From positions 26,931-90,930 of the forward strand of contig JADLHG010000063.1 of the NCBI GenBank assembly GCA_020848905.1: a stretch of DNA of 64,000 nt, given 5' to 3'. The position numbers were made by a program, and so were the translations under genes. Below, one piece after another: positions 8,539 to 16,697 of this stretch (within the stretch, counting starts at the first letter, position 1; every line of letters starts with the position of its first letter). A model generated the notes under the pieces. It made no database searches and was not told the DNA's origin. It worked only from the letters and a program-made list of their open reading frames with translations. This DNA is from Deltaproteobacteria bacterium. Its GTDB lineage: Bacteria > Myxococcota_A > Polyangia > GCA-2747355 > JADLHG01.

Positions 8539-9872
8539 GCGTTGCCGGTGAGAAGCAGGCCCGGCAGCTGCGCCACGCGGGCGTCGAGTCGCTCGAGTCG
8601 CGCCGCGTGCCCCACGTTGTACTGCGGGATGGCCTGCGGCCAGCGGAAGAGGGTCACGAAGCTCGGCGCGGCTCGCACGCCGATGGACCGCGCGAGGTCC
8701 TCGCGGAGGAGCCCGAGGAGCGTGTCGTCGTCGAGGGCGGCGAGGGCACCGTCGCGTGCGCCACCCACCATCACGCGCAGGAGCACCTGTCCGCTCGGGG
8801 CCTCGCGCGGAAAGATCGACGAGCTGAAGAGCGCGCCGAGCAGGCGCATCCCCTGGCCGCGCGGCACGAGGAAGCCGAAGCCGTCGAGAGGGTGCGGCAC
8901 GTCCTCGCGCCGGTAGCCGAGGCAGGCCACGTTCAGCGAGGCGTACTCGATCGCCGCGAGCTCGCCGGCCAGCGTGGGTTCGAGCGCGTGGAGCAGCTCC
9001 GCCGCGGCGTAGGCGGGCCCGGCCAGGATCACCAGCTCGGCCTCGAGCGCCTGCGCGAGTCCCGGGCCGCCCACCTGCCAGCGCGGTCCCACCCGTTCGA
9101 GGCGGGTCACGCGCACGCCGCAGCGCACGGCGGGTCCGAGGGCGGCGGTCAGCGCGTCGGTGAGCTGCTGCATCCCCGCGCCGAGAGTCGTGAGGCGTCC
9201 CGTCGGTCCCGCGCCCGCGACCCCTTGCTTGCCGCCCTTCGCGCCGCGCCGCTCGCGTCGCCGCTGAAGCTGCAGCCGTACCATGCCGCGCACGAGGCTG
9301 CCGTACTGCTCCTCGACCTCCACGACCCGCGGGAAGCAGCTCCTCACGCTCAGGCGCTCGGGGTCACCGGCGTAGATCCCGCTCTGCATCGGGTCGATGA
9401 GCCAGCGCAGCCCCTCGGGGCCGATGCGCCGCCGCACGAAGCCCGCGATCGACTCATCGCCCTGCTCCTTGCGCCGGGGGACGAAGGGCTCGCCCAGGAG
9501 CCTGAGCTTCCCCGCCCAGGGGAGGAGCTGCGAGCGCGCGAGCTTCACCGGGTGCATCGGCACCGGCTCCAGGTGATCCCGCACGAAGAGGTAGCGGTTC
9601 TCGAAGGCGTCCGAGGCGGGAAGGAGCGCCGAGCTCAAGCCGAGCGCCTCGCAGAGCTCGAAGGTGCGCGGCTCCTTGTCGAGAAACCCGGCCGGCCCCG
9701 CCTCGCAGGAGAAGCCGTCCCGCGCCACGGTCCGGATCTTTCCGCCGGCGCGGCCCTCCGCCTCGAGCACGGTCACGTCAACTTCGCGGCCCGCCTTCGC
9801 GGCCAGGCGCTGGAGCACGAACGCGGTGGCCAGGCCCGAGAGCCCGCCTCCAATCACGATGACCCGGGACAT
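8454..9872 (-). CDS. hemY: protoporphyrinogen/coproporphyrinogen oxidase, HemY type
   Basis: A 472-residue FAD enzyme. The dinucleotide-binding motif VIGGGLSGLATAF is at the N-terminus, followed by the GGKIRT and CEAGPAGFLD segments typical of HemY/HemG-type porphyrinogen oxidases. The C-terminus has the expected second FAD-contact region (LLLTGNAYRGIGVNDCARNA). It oxidises coproporphyrinogen or protoporphyrinogen to the aromatic porphyrin in heme synthesis and should be membrane-associated or cytoplasmic. The family usually uses oxygen as acceptor. Its start overlaps the stop of the upstream spermidine-synthase-like gene by one base (TGATG), so the two are translationally coupled. Its heme product would serve the oxidase clusters in this window. 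Which of the two substrates it uses cannot be decided by eye. Confidence 0.85.
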   Translation of the reverse strand: MSRVIVIGGGLSGLATAFVLQRLAAKAGREVDVTVLEAEGRAGGKIRTVARDGFSCEAGPAGFLDKEPRTFELCEALGLSSALLPASDAFENRYLFVRDHLEPVPMHPVKLARSQLLPWAGKLRLLGEPFVPRRKEQGDESIAGFVRRRIGPEGLRWLIDPMQSGIYAGDPERLSVRSCFPRVVEVEEQYGSLVRGMVRLQLQRRRERRGAKGGKQGVAGAGPTGRLTTLGAGMQQLTDALTAALGPAVRCGVRVTRLERVGPRWQVGGPGLAQALEAELVILAGPAYAAAELLHALEPTLAGELAAIEYASLNVACLGYRREDVPHPLDGFGFLVPRGQGMRLLGALFSSSIFPREAPSGQVLLRVMVGGARDGALAALDDDTLLGLLREDLARSIGVRAAPSFVTLFRWPQAIPQYNVGHAARLERLDARVAQLPGLLLTGNAYRGIGVNDCARNAWPVAERALELLARA

Positions 9873-12307
9873 CAGCCTTCCCTCCGACGGAGCCATGGCA
9901 CGACGGCCATCGCATACACCGCCGCGGCGGCGAGCGCCACCCCCGAGAAGCCGATCGCGGTGGCGAGGACGATCGCCAGCACCGAACCCACCACCGAGGC
10001 CACGGCGTTCAGGCCCCAGGCCCACGGGATGACCTGCGCGCGCGCCTGTCCTGCGTAGCGCAGGCCGAGCGGGAAGGGCATGCCGAGGACCAGCCCGACG
10101 GGGAAGATGACCAGCGCCGAGAGAGCCACGCGTGCGGCGAGGGGAAGGCCCAGCGCGGCGCGCAGGAGCACGGGGCTGCCAAGCGCCACGAGCAGGAGCA
10201 GCGCCACCGCGAGGCAGAGGATCAGCACCAGCCGGCGCGGGAGCTCGGGGAGGTAGCCCACCAGGCGCTGGCTGAGCAGGCTGCCGAGCCCCGACGAGAG
10301 GAGCAGCGCGCCGACGACCGTGGCGAAGGTGTGCACCGGCTGCCCGATGAAGAGCGTGAAGCGCTGGATGAGCGCCATCTCCACCAGGATGAAGCCGAGC
10401 CCGAGGAGGAAGAAGTAGCCGAGGAGCGCGCCCGACCCCGCGAGCCCGTAGCGCCGGCCGATCCACAAGGGGAGGAGGATGAGGAGCAGCGCGAGGAGCC
10501 CGGCCTGCGCGAGCACGATCAGCAGCACCACCTCGCCCACCGGTTGATCCTCGAGCGCCCAGCGCGCGCGGTCGGCCTGGCTGAAGACGCTGCGGAAGGT
10601 GGCGAGCGAGAGGTCGCGCCAGCGCGTCTGCTGGTTGAAGAAGGGCCGGTCGTCGGTGGCCGGGCGAAGCTGCTTCGCGCTCTCGTCGTAGAGGCGTTCG
10701 AGCGTCTCGGGGGCCGCGGCGAGGAGCTGGCGGTAGATCCCCGGTCCCGCCTCGAGCCCGGGCAGGTGCAGCACGCGCAGGCCGAAGCGGTTCAGAATCG
10801 TCGAGTCCGCGCGCACCTCCTCGGCAGAAAGCGGGGCGCGGCTCACCACGAGCACGCTGAAGAAGCTCGGCTCGGTGCCGAGCGCGTAGGCCAGCACGTG
10901 GCGCCTCGAGTCGGCCACGCCGTGCGCCTCGAGCGCCGCGCGGGCGGTGGCGGCGAGCCGCGGGAGCTGCGCTTCGGGGCGGCTGATCCAGAGGCGTCCG
11001 CGCTCGGTCAGGTGCGCGAGGTAGTCGCGCAGCGCCTCCACCGTGACGACGTAGTTCTCGGCCAGGCTCATCGCCCCCGACGCGGTGGCGGCGTTGCTGA
11101 TCGTGTGCCCGGCCAGGATCGCGTCGAAGCGCTCGCCGCGCCGCCGGATGAAGCTTCGGGCCTCGTCGGTGTGGAGCTCGACCCGCGGGTCGCTGAAGAT
11201 GTCCCCCACGAAGCGCGCCATCTCCGTCGCGACGAGGTCGTTGATCAGCGGATTCACCTCTACCGCCACCACGCGCCGCGCCCCCGCGCGGAGCGCCGCC
11301 GCGACGTGCCAGCCGCCCCCCGAGCCGATCACCAGCACCGATTGCCCGGGCCGCAAGATCTGCTGGCGGAAGTCGGCGAGTCCTTCCTTCCCCGTCGGCC
11401 GCCCCGCGACGCGCGGCATGCGCGTCACCGCCGTCCCGCCGTCGATCAGGATCTGCCGCCCCCACGGCGCGCGCATCACGTCCACCCGCGAGATCGCGTT
11501 CCAGCCGGTGTAGAGGCTGGCGCCCTTCTCGAGCAGCTCCTGCACCGGCACGGGCCCGAGGGTCTTGTTCTGCGAGATACGGATCGGGACCACGCGCTCG
11601 GCGTAGGGGCTCGCCGCGAAGAGCAGGAGCAGGGCCCCGACGGCCGCATAGCGCCCCTCTCGCCCCGCGAAGAAGGCCGTCGCGCCGGCCGCGAGCGCGG
11701 CGCTGGCCACGATGGCCCCCGAGCCGCCGGCGAAGCGCAGGGTCACGATCACGAGCAGGCAGCCGAGCGCGGCCCCGACGAGGTCGTAGAAGTAGATGCG
11801 GCCCGCCTGCGCGGCGTAGCGCTTGAGCAGGAGCGCCGCGGCGAGCCCGGAGAAGACGAAGGGGAGCGCGATGCACAGGAGATAGAGCGGCGCGTAGAGC
11901 AGCTGCCACGGGTCCCCGAGGAGCGAGAAGGGGGCGAACGGGATGCGGTTCGCGAGCGCGAAGCCGCCGAGCGTGCTCGCGACCTGTCCCGCGCAGAGCC
12001 AGGGGAGCGCGCGCTCGGGGGCGAGGGCGGAGAGGCGCGAGCTCAACGTGAGCAGGACCCCCGAGAGCCCGAAGCCGAGCATGGCCGTGCTGACCACGAG
12101 GAAGGCGAAGTGGTACCAGAGCGCGACCGAGAGCACGCGGGTCCAGGTGACCTGCAGGAGGAGCGTGGCGGCCGAGAGGGCGAGCAGGCCGAGCTTGAGG
12201 CGGAGCGGGGCGGAGGCCGTGTCGGCGGGAGGCTCCGTCGCGGCAGCGCCCCCGGTGGGGAGCGGCGCCGGGGGGCCGCCTCGCCGCGTGGACGATCGAC
12301 GGCCCAT
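9872..12307 (-). CDS. membrane-bound spermidine synthase-like protein
   Basis: An 811-residue fusion of membrane helices and a spermidine-synthase-like SAM domain. Seven to eight helices span about residues 37-235. The Rossmann domain spans about 245-520, with the nucleotide motif VLVIGSGGGWHVAAALRAGARRVVAVEVNP (323-353). Further helices from about 600 to 805 include an IFPVGLVLGMPFPLGLRY segment typical of this family. Such large proteins are widespread in Deltaproteobacteria, but their reaction is not established; aminopropyl or methyl transfer at the membrane is possible. The first 30 residues are a Pro/Ala/Gly-rich tail. It lies directly upstream of hemY with a one-base overlap, so the pair is co-expressed. 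Confidence 0.75.
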   Translation of the reverse strand: MGRRSSTRRGGPPAPLPTGGAAATEPPADTASAPLRLKLGLLALSAATLLLQVTWTRVLSVALWYHFAFLVVSTAMLGFGLSGVLLTLSSRLSALAPERALPWLCAGQVASTLGGFALANRIPFAPFSLLGDPWQLLYAPLYLLCIALPFVFSGLAAALLLKRYAAQAGRIYFYDLVGAALGCLLVIVTLRFAGGSGAIVASAALAAGATAFFAGREGRYAAVGALLLLFAASPYAERVVPIRISQNKTLGPVPVQELLEKGASLYTGWNAISRVDVMRAPWGRQILIDGGTAVTRMPRVAGRPTGKEGLADFRQQILRPGQSVLVIGSGGGWHVAAALRAGARRVVAVEVNPLINDLVATEMARFVGDIFSDPRVELHTDEARSFIRRRGERFDAILAGHTISNAATASGAMSLAENYVVTVEALRDYLAHLTERGRLWISRPEAQLPRLAATARAALEAHGVADSRRHVLAYALGTEPSFFSVLVVSRAPLSAEEVRADSTILNRFGLRVLHLPGLEAGPGIYRQLLAAAPETLERLYDESAKQLRPATDDRPFFNQQTRWRDLSLATFRSVFSQADRARWALEDQPVGEVVLLIVLAQAGLLALLLILLPLWIGRRYGLAGSGALLGYFFLLGLGFILVEMALIQRFTLFIGQPVHTFATVVGALLLSSGLGSLLSQRLVGYLPELPRRLVLILCLAVALLLLVALGSPVLLRAALGLPLAARVALSALVIFPVGLVLGMPFPLGLRYAGQARAQVIPWAWGLNAVASVVGSVLAIVLATAIGFSGVALAAAAVYAMAVVPWLRRREG

Positions 12308-12352
12308 GGTTCTAGGTCGAGAGCCCTGGTTCGGCGAGTGAACGTGGGTGCA

Positions 12353-13462
12353 TCAGGGCATCGCACCCGTCGGGTGCAGGCAGGTCACGCCGTTCGGATT
12401 CGGCCCCACCTCCACCGTGGAGAGCACCTTGCCGCTCGTCGCGTCCACGCTCTGCAGCGTGCTGTCCACCATGTTGGTGATCCAGACGCGCGACCCGTGC
12501 TCCTCGACCACCACGCCGTGCGGGCCCTTGCCCACCTTCGCCGTGAGCTCCACCGCGCCCGTCGTCGCGTTCAGCCGGTAGAGCGAATCCCCCGTCGGCG
12601 CGCCGTTCAGGACCCCTTGATCGGCCACCCAGAGCTGCTTGCTGTCCGCCGTCGGGTAGAGCTGGAGCGGACCCACCGCTCCGGAGGGCAGGTCGAAGGT
12701 CTTGAGCTCCCGGGTCTTCAAATCGAGGCGCGCTACCTGTTTCTTGTCGAAGAGCGTGACGAAGGCCGCGCTCCCGTCGGGGAGGACGGCGGCCTGCACG
12801 GCGATCCCGTCCACGTCGACCGTCGTGACCTTGCCGTCGGCGAGGTCCACGAGCTGAATCGAGCCGTCGGTCATCCCCGCCACGACGAGCTGCTTGCCGT
12901 CCGGGGTCAGCCGCGCGCCGTGCGGGCCCGTCTTCGCCGGGAGCGCGAACTTGCGCAGGATGCTCCCGGCCGCGAGGTCTACCTCGAAGACCACGTTCGC
13001 CTCGGTCGCGGTGACGTAGGCCTTGCCGTTGCCGAGCACCACGTGCGCCAGGTGCGCCATCACGCCGAGCGGGATGCGCTTCTTCACCGCGTAGGTCGTG
13101 GGGTCGATGCCGACGAGCTGGTCGGGCTCGTTCTCGTGCCCCGTGTGCCCGCCCCCTCCGTGATTCATGTTCCCCGTGGCCCAGACGAGCCTGCCATCGG
13201 GCGCGCCCTGCACGTTGTGCACGAGCACTCCGACGGGGTGGCCGTCCTGGCTCGTGTACTGCAGCGAGGCCTTGCCGAGGAGCTTCCCGCTGTTCGCCTC
13301 CACCGCGGCGACCTGTCCCTGGTCCTCCACCGCCACGAAGATCGTGGTCGTCGAGACCGGCTTCGATACCCCCTGGTCCGCGCTGCCGCCGCCATCCGGC
13401 GCGGTCGTCGTCGTGCTGCTGCAGGCCACGAGCGCCGCGAGTCCCAAGACCGCTACCTTCAT
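12353..13462 (-). CDS. YncE-like beta-propeller lipoprotein
   Basis: A 369-residue lipoprotein (lipobox ALVACS near residue 14) with an Asp/Gly-rich linker and then repeated beta-propeller blades. Blade signatures such as DGKQLVVAGMTDGSIQLVDLADGKV and GSRVWITNMVDSTLQSVDATSGKV match YVTN/YncE-type seven-bladed propellers, and the N- and C-terminal segments should close the ring. A His/Gly-rich loop (HGGGGHTGHENE, near residues 100-112) is unusual and could bind copper or another metal. It lies 35 nt downstream of the small heme-copper-like membrane protein and is probably co-transcribed from the promoter region with the Fnr-type box. Propellers of this kind often accompany denitrification or quinoprotein systems, but no activity can be read here. 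Confidence 0.75.
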   Translation of the reverse strand: MKVAVLGLAALVACSSTTTTAPDGGGSADQGVSKPVSTTTIFVAVEDQGQVAAVEANSGKLLGKASLQYTSQDGHPVGVLVHNVQGAPDGRLVWATGNMNHGGGGHTGHENEPDQLVGIDPTTYAVKKRIPLGVMAHLAHVVLGNGKAYVTATEANVVFEVDLAAGSILRKFALPAKTGPHGARLTPDGKQLVVAGMTDGSIQLVDLADGKVTTVDVDGIAVQAAVLPDGSAAFVTLFDKKQVARLDLKTRELKTFDLPSGAVGPLQLYPTADSKQLWVADQGVLNGAPTGDSLYRLNATTGAVELTAKVGKGPHGVVVEEHGSRVWITNMVDSTLQSVDATSGKVLSTVEVGPNPNGVTCLHPTGAMP

Positions 13463-13497
13463 GCTCGACCTCCTCGATGTTCGCTCACGCGGGCGCG

Positions 13498-13959
13498 TCA
13501 TCCTTCCTCGGATCGGGACGCTCTGCCGGGGTCCACGTCGAGCGAAGGACCGCGGACGCGTCGAGCGGCGAGCGCGACAAAGTACAACAGCGCCGCAACC
13601 TGCAGCAAGGTGCCGGCGAGCGTGAGCACATAGCTCGCAAGCGAGCTCGCGTGATAGGCGCCGAAGAGGCTGCGGAGCAGCGTGCCGAGGTTGAGCAGCG
13701 CGTAGAGACTCCAGCCTTGCACCGCGGTGGGCCAGTACGGCGGGTCCTTCCGCCGCGGGAACATCCACAGCGCCACGCCCATGATCATCTGCATCACGCC
13801 GCCCACCAGAATGAGATGCACGTGCACGCCCCGGTAGGCGTGCGCCCAGCCGAGCGCCGGCACGCGATGCGCGAGAAACATGGTGAGCCCGAGCAGGGTT
13901 CCGAGGACGAAGCAGACGAGCGCCGTGCGGATCATCCAGCGCAGGTAGAGGAACTTCAT
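13498..13959 (-). CDS. small membrane protein resembling part of heme-copper oxidase subunit I
   Basis: A 153-residue protein with four predicted membrane helices. Helix 2 carries HVHLILVGGVMQMIMGVALWMFPR, which resembles the heme-ligand helices of cbb3/NorB-type subunit I. The protein is far too short to be a complete oxidase subunit, which needs twelve helices and six metal-binding His. Short proteins of this type are often found near nnrS and are sometimes annotated as subunit I homologues. A role in heme binding or NO handling is inference. It starts 46 nt from the divergent Fnr-type box at 14005 and is followed by the propeller gene. Confidence 0.6.
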   Translation of the reverse strand: MKFLYLRWMIRTALVCFVLGTLLGLTMFLAHRVPALGWAHAYRGVHVHLILVGGVMQMIMGVALWMFPRRKDPPYWPTAVQGWSLYALLNLGTLLRSLFGAYHASSLASYVLTLAGTLLQVAALLYFVALAARRVRGPSLDVDPGRASRSEEG

Positions 13960-14004
13960 GCGTGGGCCTCAGAGCGGGCCTTATTGACACGGTTTTCCAA
14001 AAAA

Positions 14005-14018
14005 TTGACTCGAATCAA
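14005..14018. promoter_or_regulatory. Crp/Fnr-type binding site
   Basis: TTGACTCGAATCAA matches the Fnr/Dnr consensus TTGAY-N4-RTCAA, here with half-sites TTGAC and ATCAA. It lies midway between the divergent starts at 13959 and 14108 and so could control the membrane protein/propeller pair on one side and the porin/nnrS genes on the other. The site is read directly from the sequence; the factor that binds it is inferred, with the Fnr-like protein encoded at 53717-54454 as the local candidate. Confidence 0.6.
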
Positions 14019-14107
14019 GGATCAAGTGTGATCAGGTCAAGGTGCGAGTGGTCGACGAGCATAGCGTGACCTCGCACGCCCACCTGTGGATCACGCGGAG
14101 AAAGAGA

Positions 14108-15421
14108 ATGTATCTGAGTGGACGACGGACGCCAGCGCTCATCGTTGTAGCCTCCCTTTTCTTGGTACCCGGTGCAAGTCGGGCCGCGGACGAGCTGCCG
14201 CTGCTGTCGATCAAGCTCGGCAAGAAGGTGGAGTTCATCCCGCACCTCGAGTACCGGCCGCGCTTCATCGGGCATAGCGGCAAGGACTTCAAGGCCGGCC
14301 CCGGCTATCACGCGGTGACCCACCGCGCGCGCCTCGGCCTCGAGGCCAAGCTCTTCGAGTGGGCCTCCGTGATGATCCAGGCCCAGGACGTGCGCACCTG
14401 GGGCGAGGAGCTGGACCCGCAAGGGGACTACAAGTCCGACGGTTTCGACATGCACCAGGCCTGGGCCGAGCTGCGCTGTCCGCTCGGGCTCGCGCTCCGC
14501 ATCGGACGGCAGGAGATCGTCCTCGACAACGAGCGACTCGTCGGCGCCGGCAACTGGACGGATCAAGGGCGCGCGCTGAACGCCATCAACTTCACCGCCG
14601 AGCACAAGGGGCTCACGACCAAGCTCTTCTGGGCGCGCATCGGCGAGAAGGACGTCTACCAGGCCGACGACAAGGGGAACGCCGTGCGCGGGACCCCGGG
14701 GGACATCGACCTCGGCGCGGTCTGGCTGCGCTACGGCAAGCTCAAGGCGGTGCGCCCGTCGATCATGCTGATCTACGATCGGAACGGGTCGCTCCCCCGC
14801 AACCGCTTCACGCTCGGGGCCTACCTCGAGGGAGAGCCGGCCGCCGGACTCTTCTACAGCGGAGAGTTCTTCTACCAGACCGGCTGGCAGGACCAGGGTG
14901 CCGCGCAGAAGACCATCGCGGCCTTCATGGGTGCGGTGAAGCTCGGCTACACCCTCCCGGTGAAGCTCGCCCCGATGATCCAGGGCTGGTTCGAATACCT
15001 CTCGGGCGACGACGACGCCAAGGACGACAAGCTCAAGACCTTCGACACGCTGTACGGCACGAACCACAAGTTCTACGGCTACATGGATTTCTTCCTGAAC
15101 CTGCCCAAGGACACGGCGAACATGGGCCTGATGGACCTCGGCGGCCGCCTGCAGGTCTCGCCCGCCAAGGGCTTCACCGTCTGGGCCGACTTCCATTACT
15201 TCTGGATGGGCAAGAAGCTCAGCACGCCCGCGGGCGGGGTGATCCAGCTCGGCCCCGAGGTAGATCTGGTGGTCAACTACCGCTACAACAAGCTCCTCGG
15301 CGCGCAGGCCGGTTTCGGCGTGATGGTCCCTACGCGCGGCATGACCTGCATCCGTGGCGGCTGCCGGGACGATCGCTCGACGGAGACGTTCGGGTACGTG
15401 ATGGGCGATGTGACCTTCTAG
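14108..15421 (+). CDS. alginate-export-family outer membrane porin
   Basis: A 437-residue protein with a signal peptide (cleavage after SRA near residue 27). The ATG at 14108 gives this signal; the upstream in-frame Met does not. The mature part alternates aromatic and polar residues in beta-strand fashion (FEWASVMIQAQDVRTWGEE, IGRQEIVLDNERLVGAGNW, VWADFHYFWMGKKLSTPAGG), as in the alginate export (AlgE-like) porin family, which transports varied small solutes in many bacteria. It should form an outer membrane beta-barrel; the substrate is unknown. It is the first gene of a unit with nnrS, 20 nt upstream of it, and has a Crp/Fnr-type box 90 nt before its start, suggesting induction at low oxygen or by NO. 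Confidence 0.75.
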   Translation: MYLSGRRTPALIVVASLFLVPGASRAADELPLLSIKLGKKVEFIPHLEYRPRFIGHSGKDFKAGPGYHAVTHRARLGLEAKLFEWASVMIQAQDVRTWGEELDPQGDYKSDGFDMHQAWAELRCPLGLALRIGRQEIVLDNERLVGAGNWTDQGRALNAINFTAEHKGLTTKLFWARIGEKDVYQADDKGNAVRGTPGDIDLGAVWLRYGKLKAVRPSIMLIYDRNGSLPRNRFTLGAYLEGEPAAGLFYSGEFFYQTGWQDQGAAQKTIAAFMGAVKLGYTLPVKLAPMIQGWFEYLSGDDDAKDDKLKTFDTLYGTNHKFYGYMDFFLNLPKDTANMGLMDLGGRLQVSPAKGFTVWADFHYFWMGKKLSTPAGGVIQLGPEVDLVVNYRYNKLLGAQAGFGVMVPTRGMTCIRGGCRDDRSTETFGYVMGDVTF

Positions 15422-15441
15422 TGCTATAGCTCTCCGGCACG

Positions 15442-16656
15442 ATGACTACCGTCGCCCCAGGCGCGTCGTCGCCGCTACCGCAAAGACCTCCCGTCCAGCG
15501 TGGGCCGGTGCTTCTGGCCTACGGCTTCCGCGTCTTCTTTCTGCTCGCGGCGCTCCTCGGCGTCTCCTTCGTGCCGATCTGGCCGGGGGTCTTCGCCGGG
15601 CACATGCGGCTGGCGACGCCGCTCGGGCCCATCGGCTGGCACAGCCACGAGATGCTCTTCGGCTTCACCGTGGCGGTGCTGGCGGGCTTTCTCCTCACGG
15701 CGGTGCGCAACTGGACCCAGCGCATGACCGCCGAGGGATCGCTCCTCGGCCTGCTCGCGCTCCTCTGGCTCGCGGGACGGGTGGCGCTCCTCGTGCCGGC
15801 GCTCCCCTGGCAGCTCGTCATGGCGGCCGACCTCGCCTTTCTCCCCGCGCTGGCCGTTGTCGTGGCGCGCCCGATCTTCGGCGCGAAGAGCCGGCGCAAC
15901 TACGCCTTCCCGGTGCTCCTCCTCGTGCTGTCCGGCGCGAACGCGCTCCTGCACCTCGCGCCGCACGGTATCGCCCCCGACTTCGGCCGTGCCGCGATCT
16001 ACGTCGCGCTCGACGCGGTGCTGCTGATCATGGCCATCGTGGGGGGGCGCATCGTGCCCAATTTCACGGCCAACGCGATCCAGGGCACCTACCGCCAGCG
16101 CGGGCGCATCGACCAGCTCGCCCTCGGGGGGCTGACCGTGCTCCTCGTCGTGGACGCGCTGCCGTGGCTCCCGACCCAGGTCTCTGCGGGCGTGGCCCTC
16201 GTGACGGGGCTCTTTCACCTCGCGCGGATGCGCGGCTGGAATAGCTGGGCCACGCGGCGCGTCCCGCTGCTCGCGGTGCTGCACGCCGGGTATGCTCTCG
16301 TCGGCCTCGGGCTCCTGCTCCTCGGGGTGGCGCGGCTCTGGCCTCGCCTGCCGCTCACGGCCGCGACGCACGTGCTCACCGTGGGGGCCATCGGCGGACT
16401 CACCCTCGGTATGATGACCCGCGTGGCGCTCGGGCACACGGGCCGACCCCTCGTGCTCCCGCGCTCGCTCGTGGTCGCCTACCTCCTCGTGCTTCTGGCC
16501 ACCATCGCCCGCGCGCTCGTCTCGCTCTGGCCGGCGCGCCTATACCTCGTCGCCCTCACCGTCCCCGCGACCCTGTGGGGACTGGCCTTCCTCCTCTACC
16601 TCGTCGTATACGTCCCGATACTGGTGCGGCCCCGCGCCGACGGGAAACCGGGGTAG
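15442..16656 (+). CDS. nnrS: NnrS family protein
   Basis: A 404-residue protein with about twelve membrane helices. The N-terminal HSHEMLFGFTVAVLAGFLLTAVRNWT and the C-terminal THVLTVGAIGGLTLGMMTRVALGHTGR are the signature segments of NnrS, whose conserved His residues bind heme and copper in studied homologues. NnrS proteins are induced by NO through Nnr/NorR-type regulators and relieve nitrosative stress or aid denitrification. It follows the porin gene by 20 nt and precedes a second NnrS-like gene, so all three probably share the Fnr-type promoter at 14005. No nir, nor (cNor type) or nos genes are near it in this window. Confidence 0.9.
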   Translation: MTTVAPGASSPLPQRPPVQRGPVLLAYGFRVFFLLAALLGVSFVPIWPGVFAGHMRLATPLGPIGWHSHEMLFGFTVAVLAGFLLTAVRNWTQRMTAEGSLLGLLALLWLAGRVALLVPALPWQLVMAADLAFLPALAVVVARPIFGAKSRRNYAFPVLLLVLSGANALLHLAPHGIAPDFGRAAIYVALDAVLLIMAIVGGRIVPNFTANAIQGTYRQRGRIDQLALGGLTVLLVVDALPWLPTQVSAGVALVTGLFHLARMRGWNSWATRRVPLLAVLHAGYALVGLGLLLLGVARLWPRLPLTAATHVLTVGAIGGLTLGMMTRVALGHTGRPLVLPRSLVVAYLLVLLATIARALVSLWPARLYLVALTVPATLWGLAFLLYLVVYVPILVRPRADGKPG

Positions 16657-16697
16657 TAGCAGGGTAGGGCCCGCCGCCGGAGGGGGGGACGATTCGC

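Noticed and set aside
10331..13633. Very long open frame (about 1100 codons) on the plus strand
   Set aside because: It runs opposite the spermidine-synthase-like and propeller genes, which have strong family matches; its translation is Arg/Glu/His-rich without domains, typical of antisense frames in GC-rich DNA.
13981..13996. TTGACACGGTTTTCC as a second Fnr box near 13984
   Set aside because: Only one half-site is present; the right half does not match TCAA.
14042..14107. Upstream start for the porin at 14042
   Set aside because: The extension has no signal character and lies against the Fnr-type box; ATG 14108 gives a proper signal peptide.
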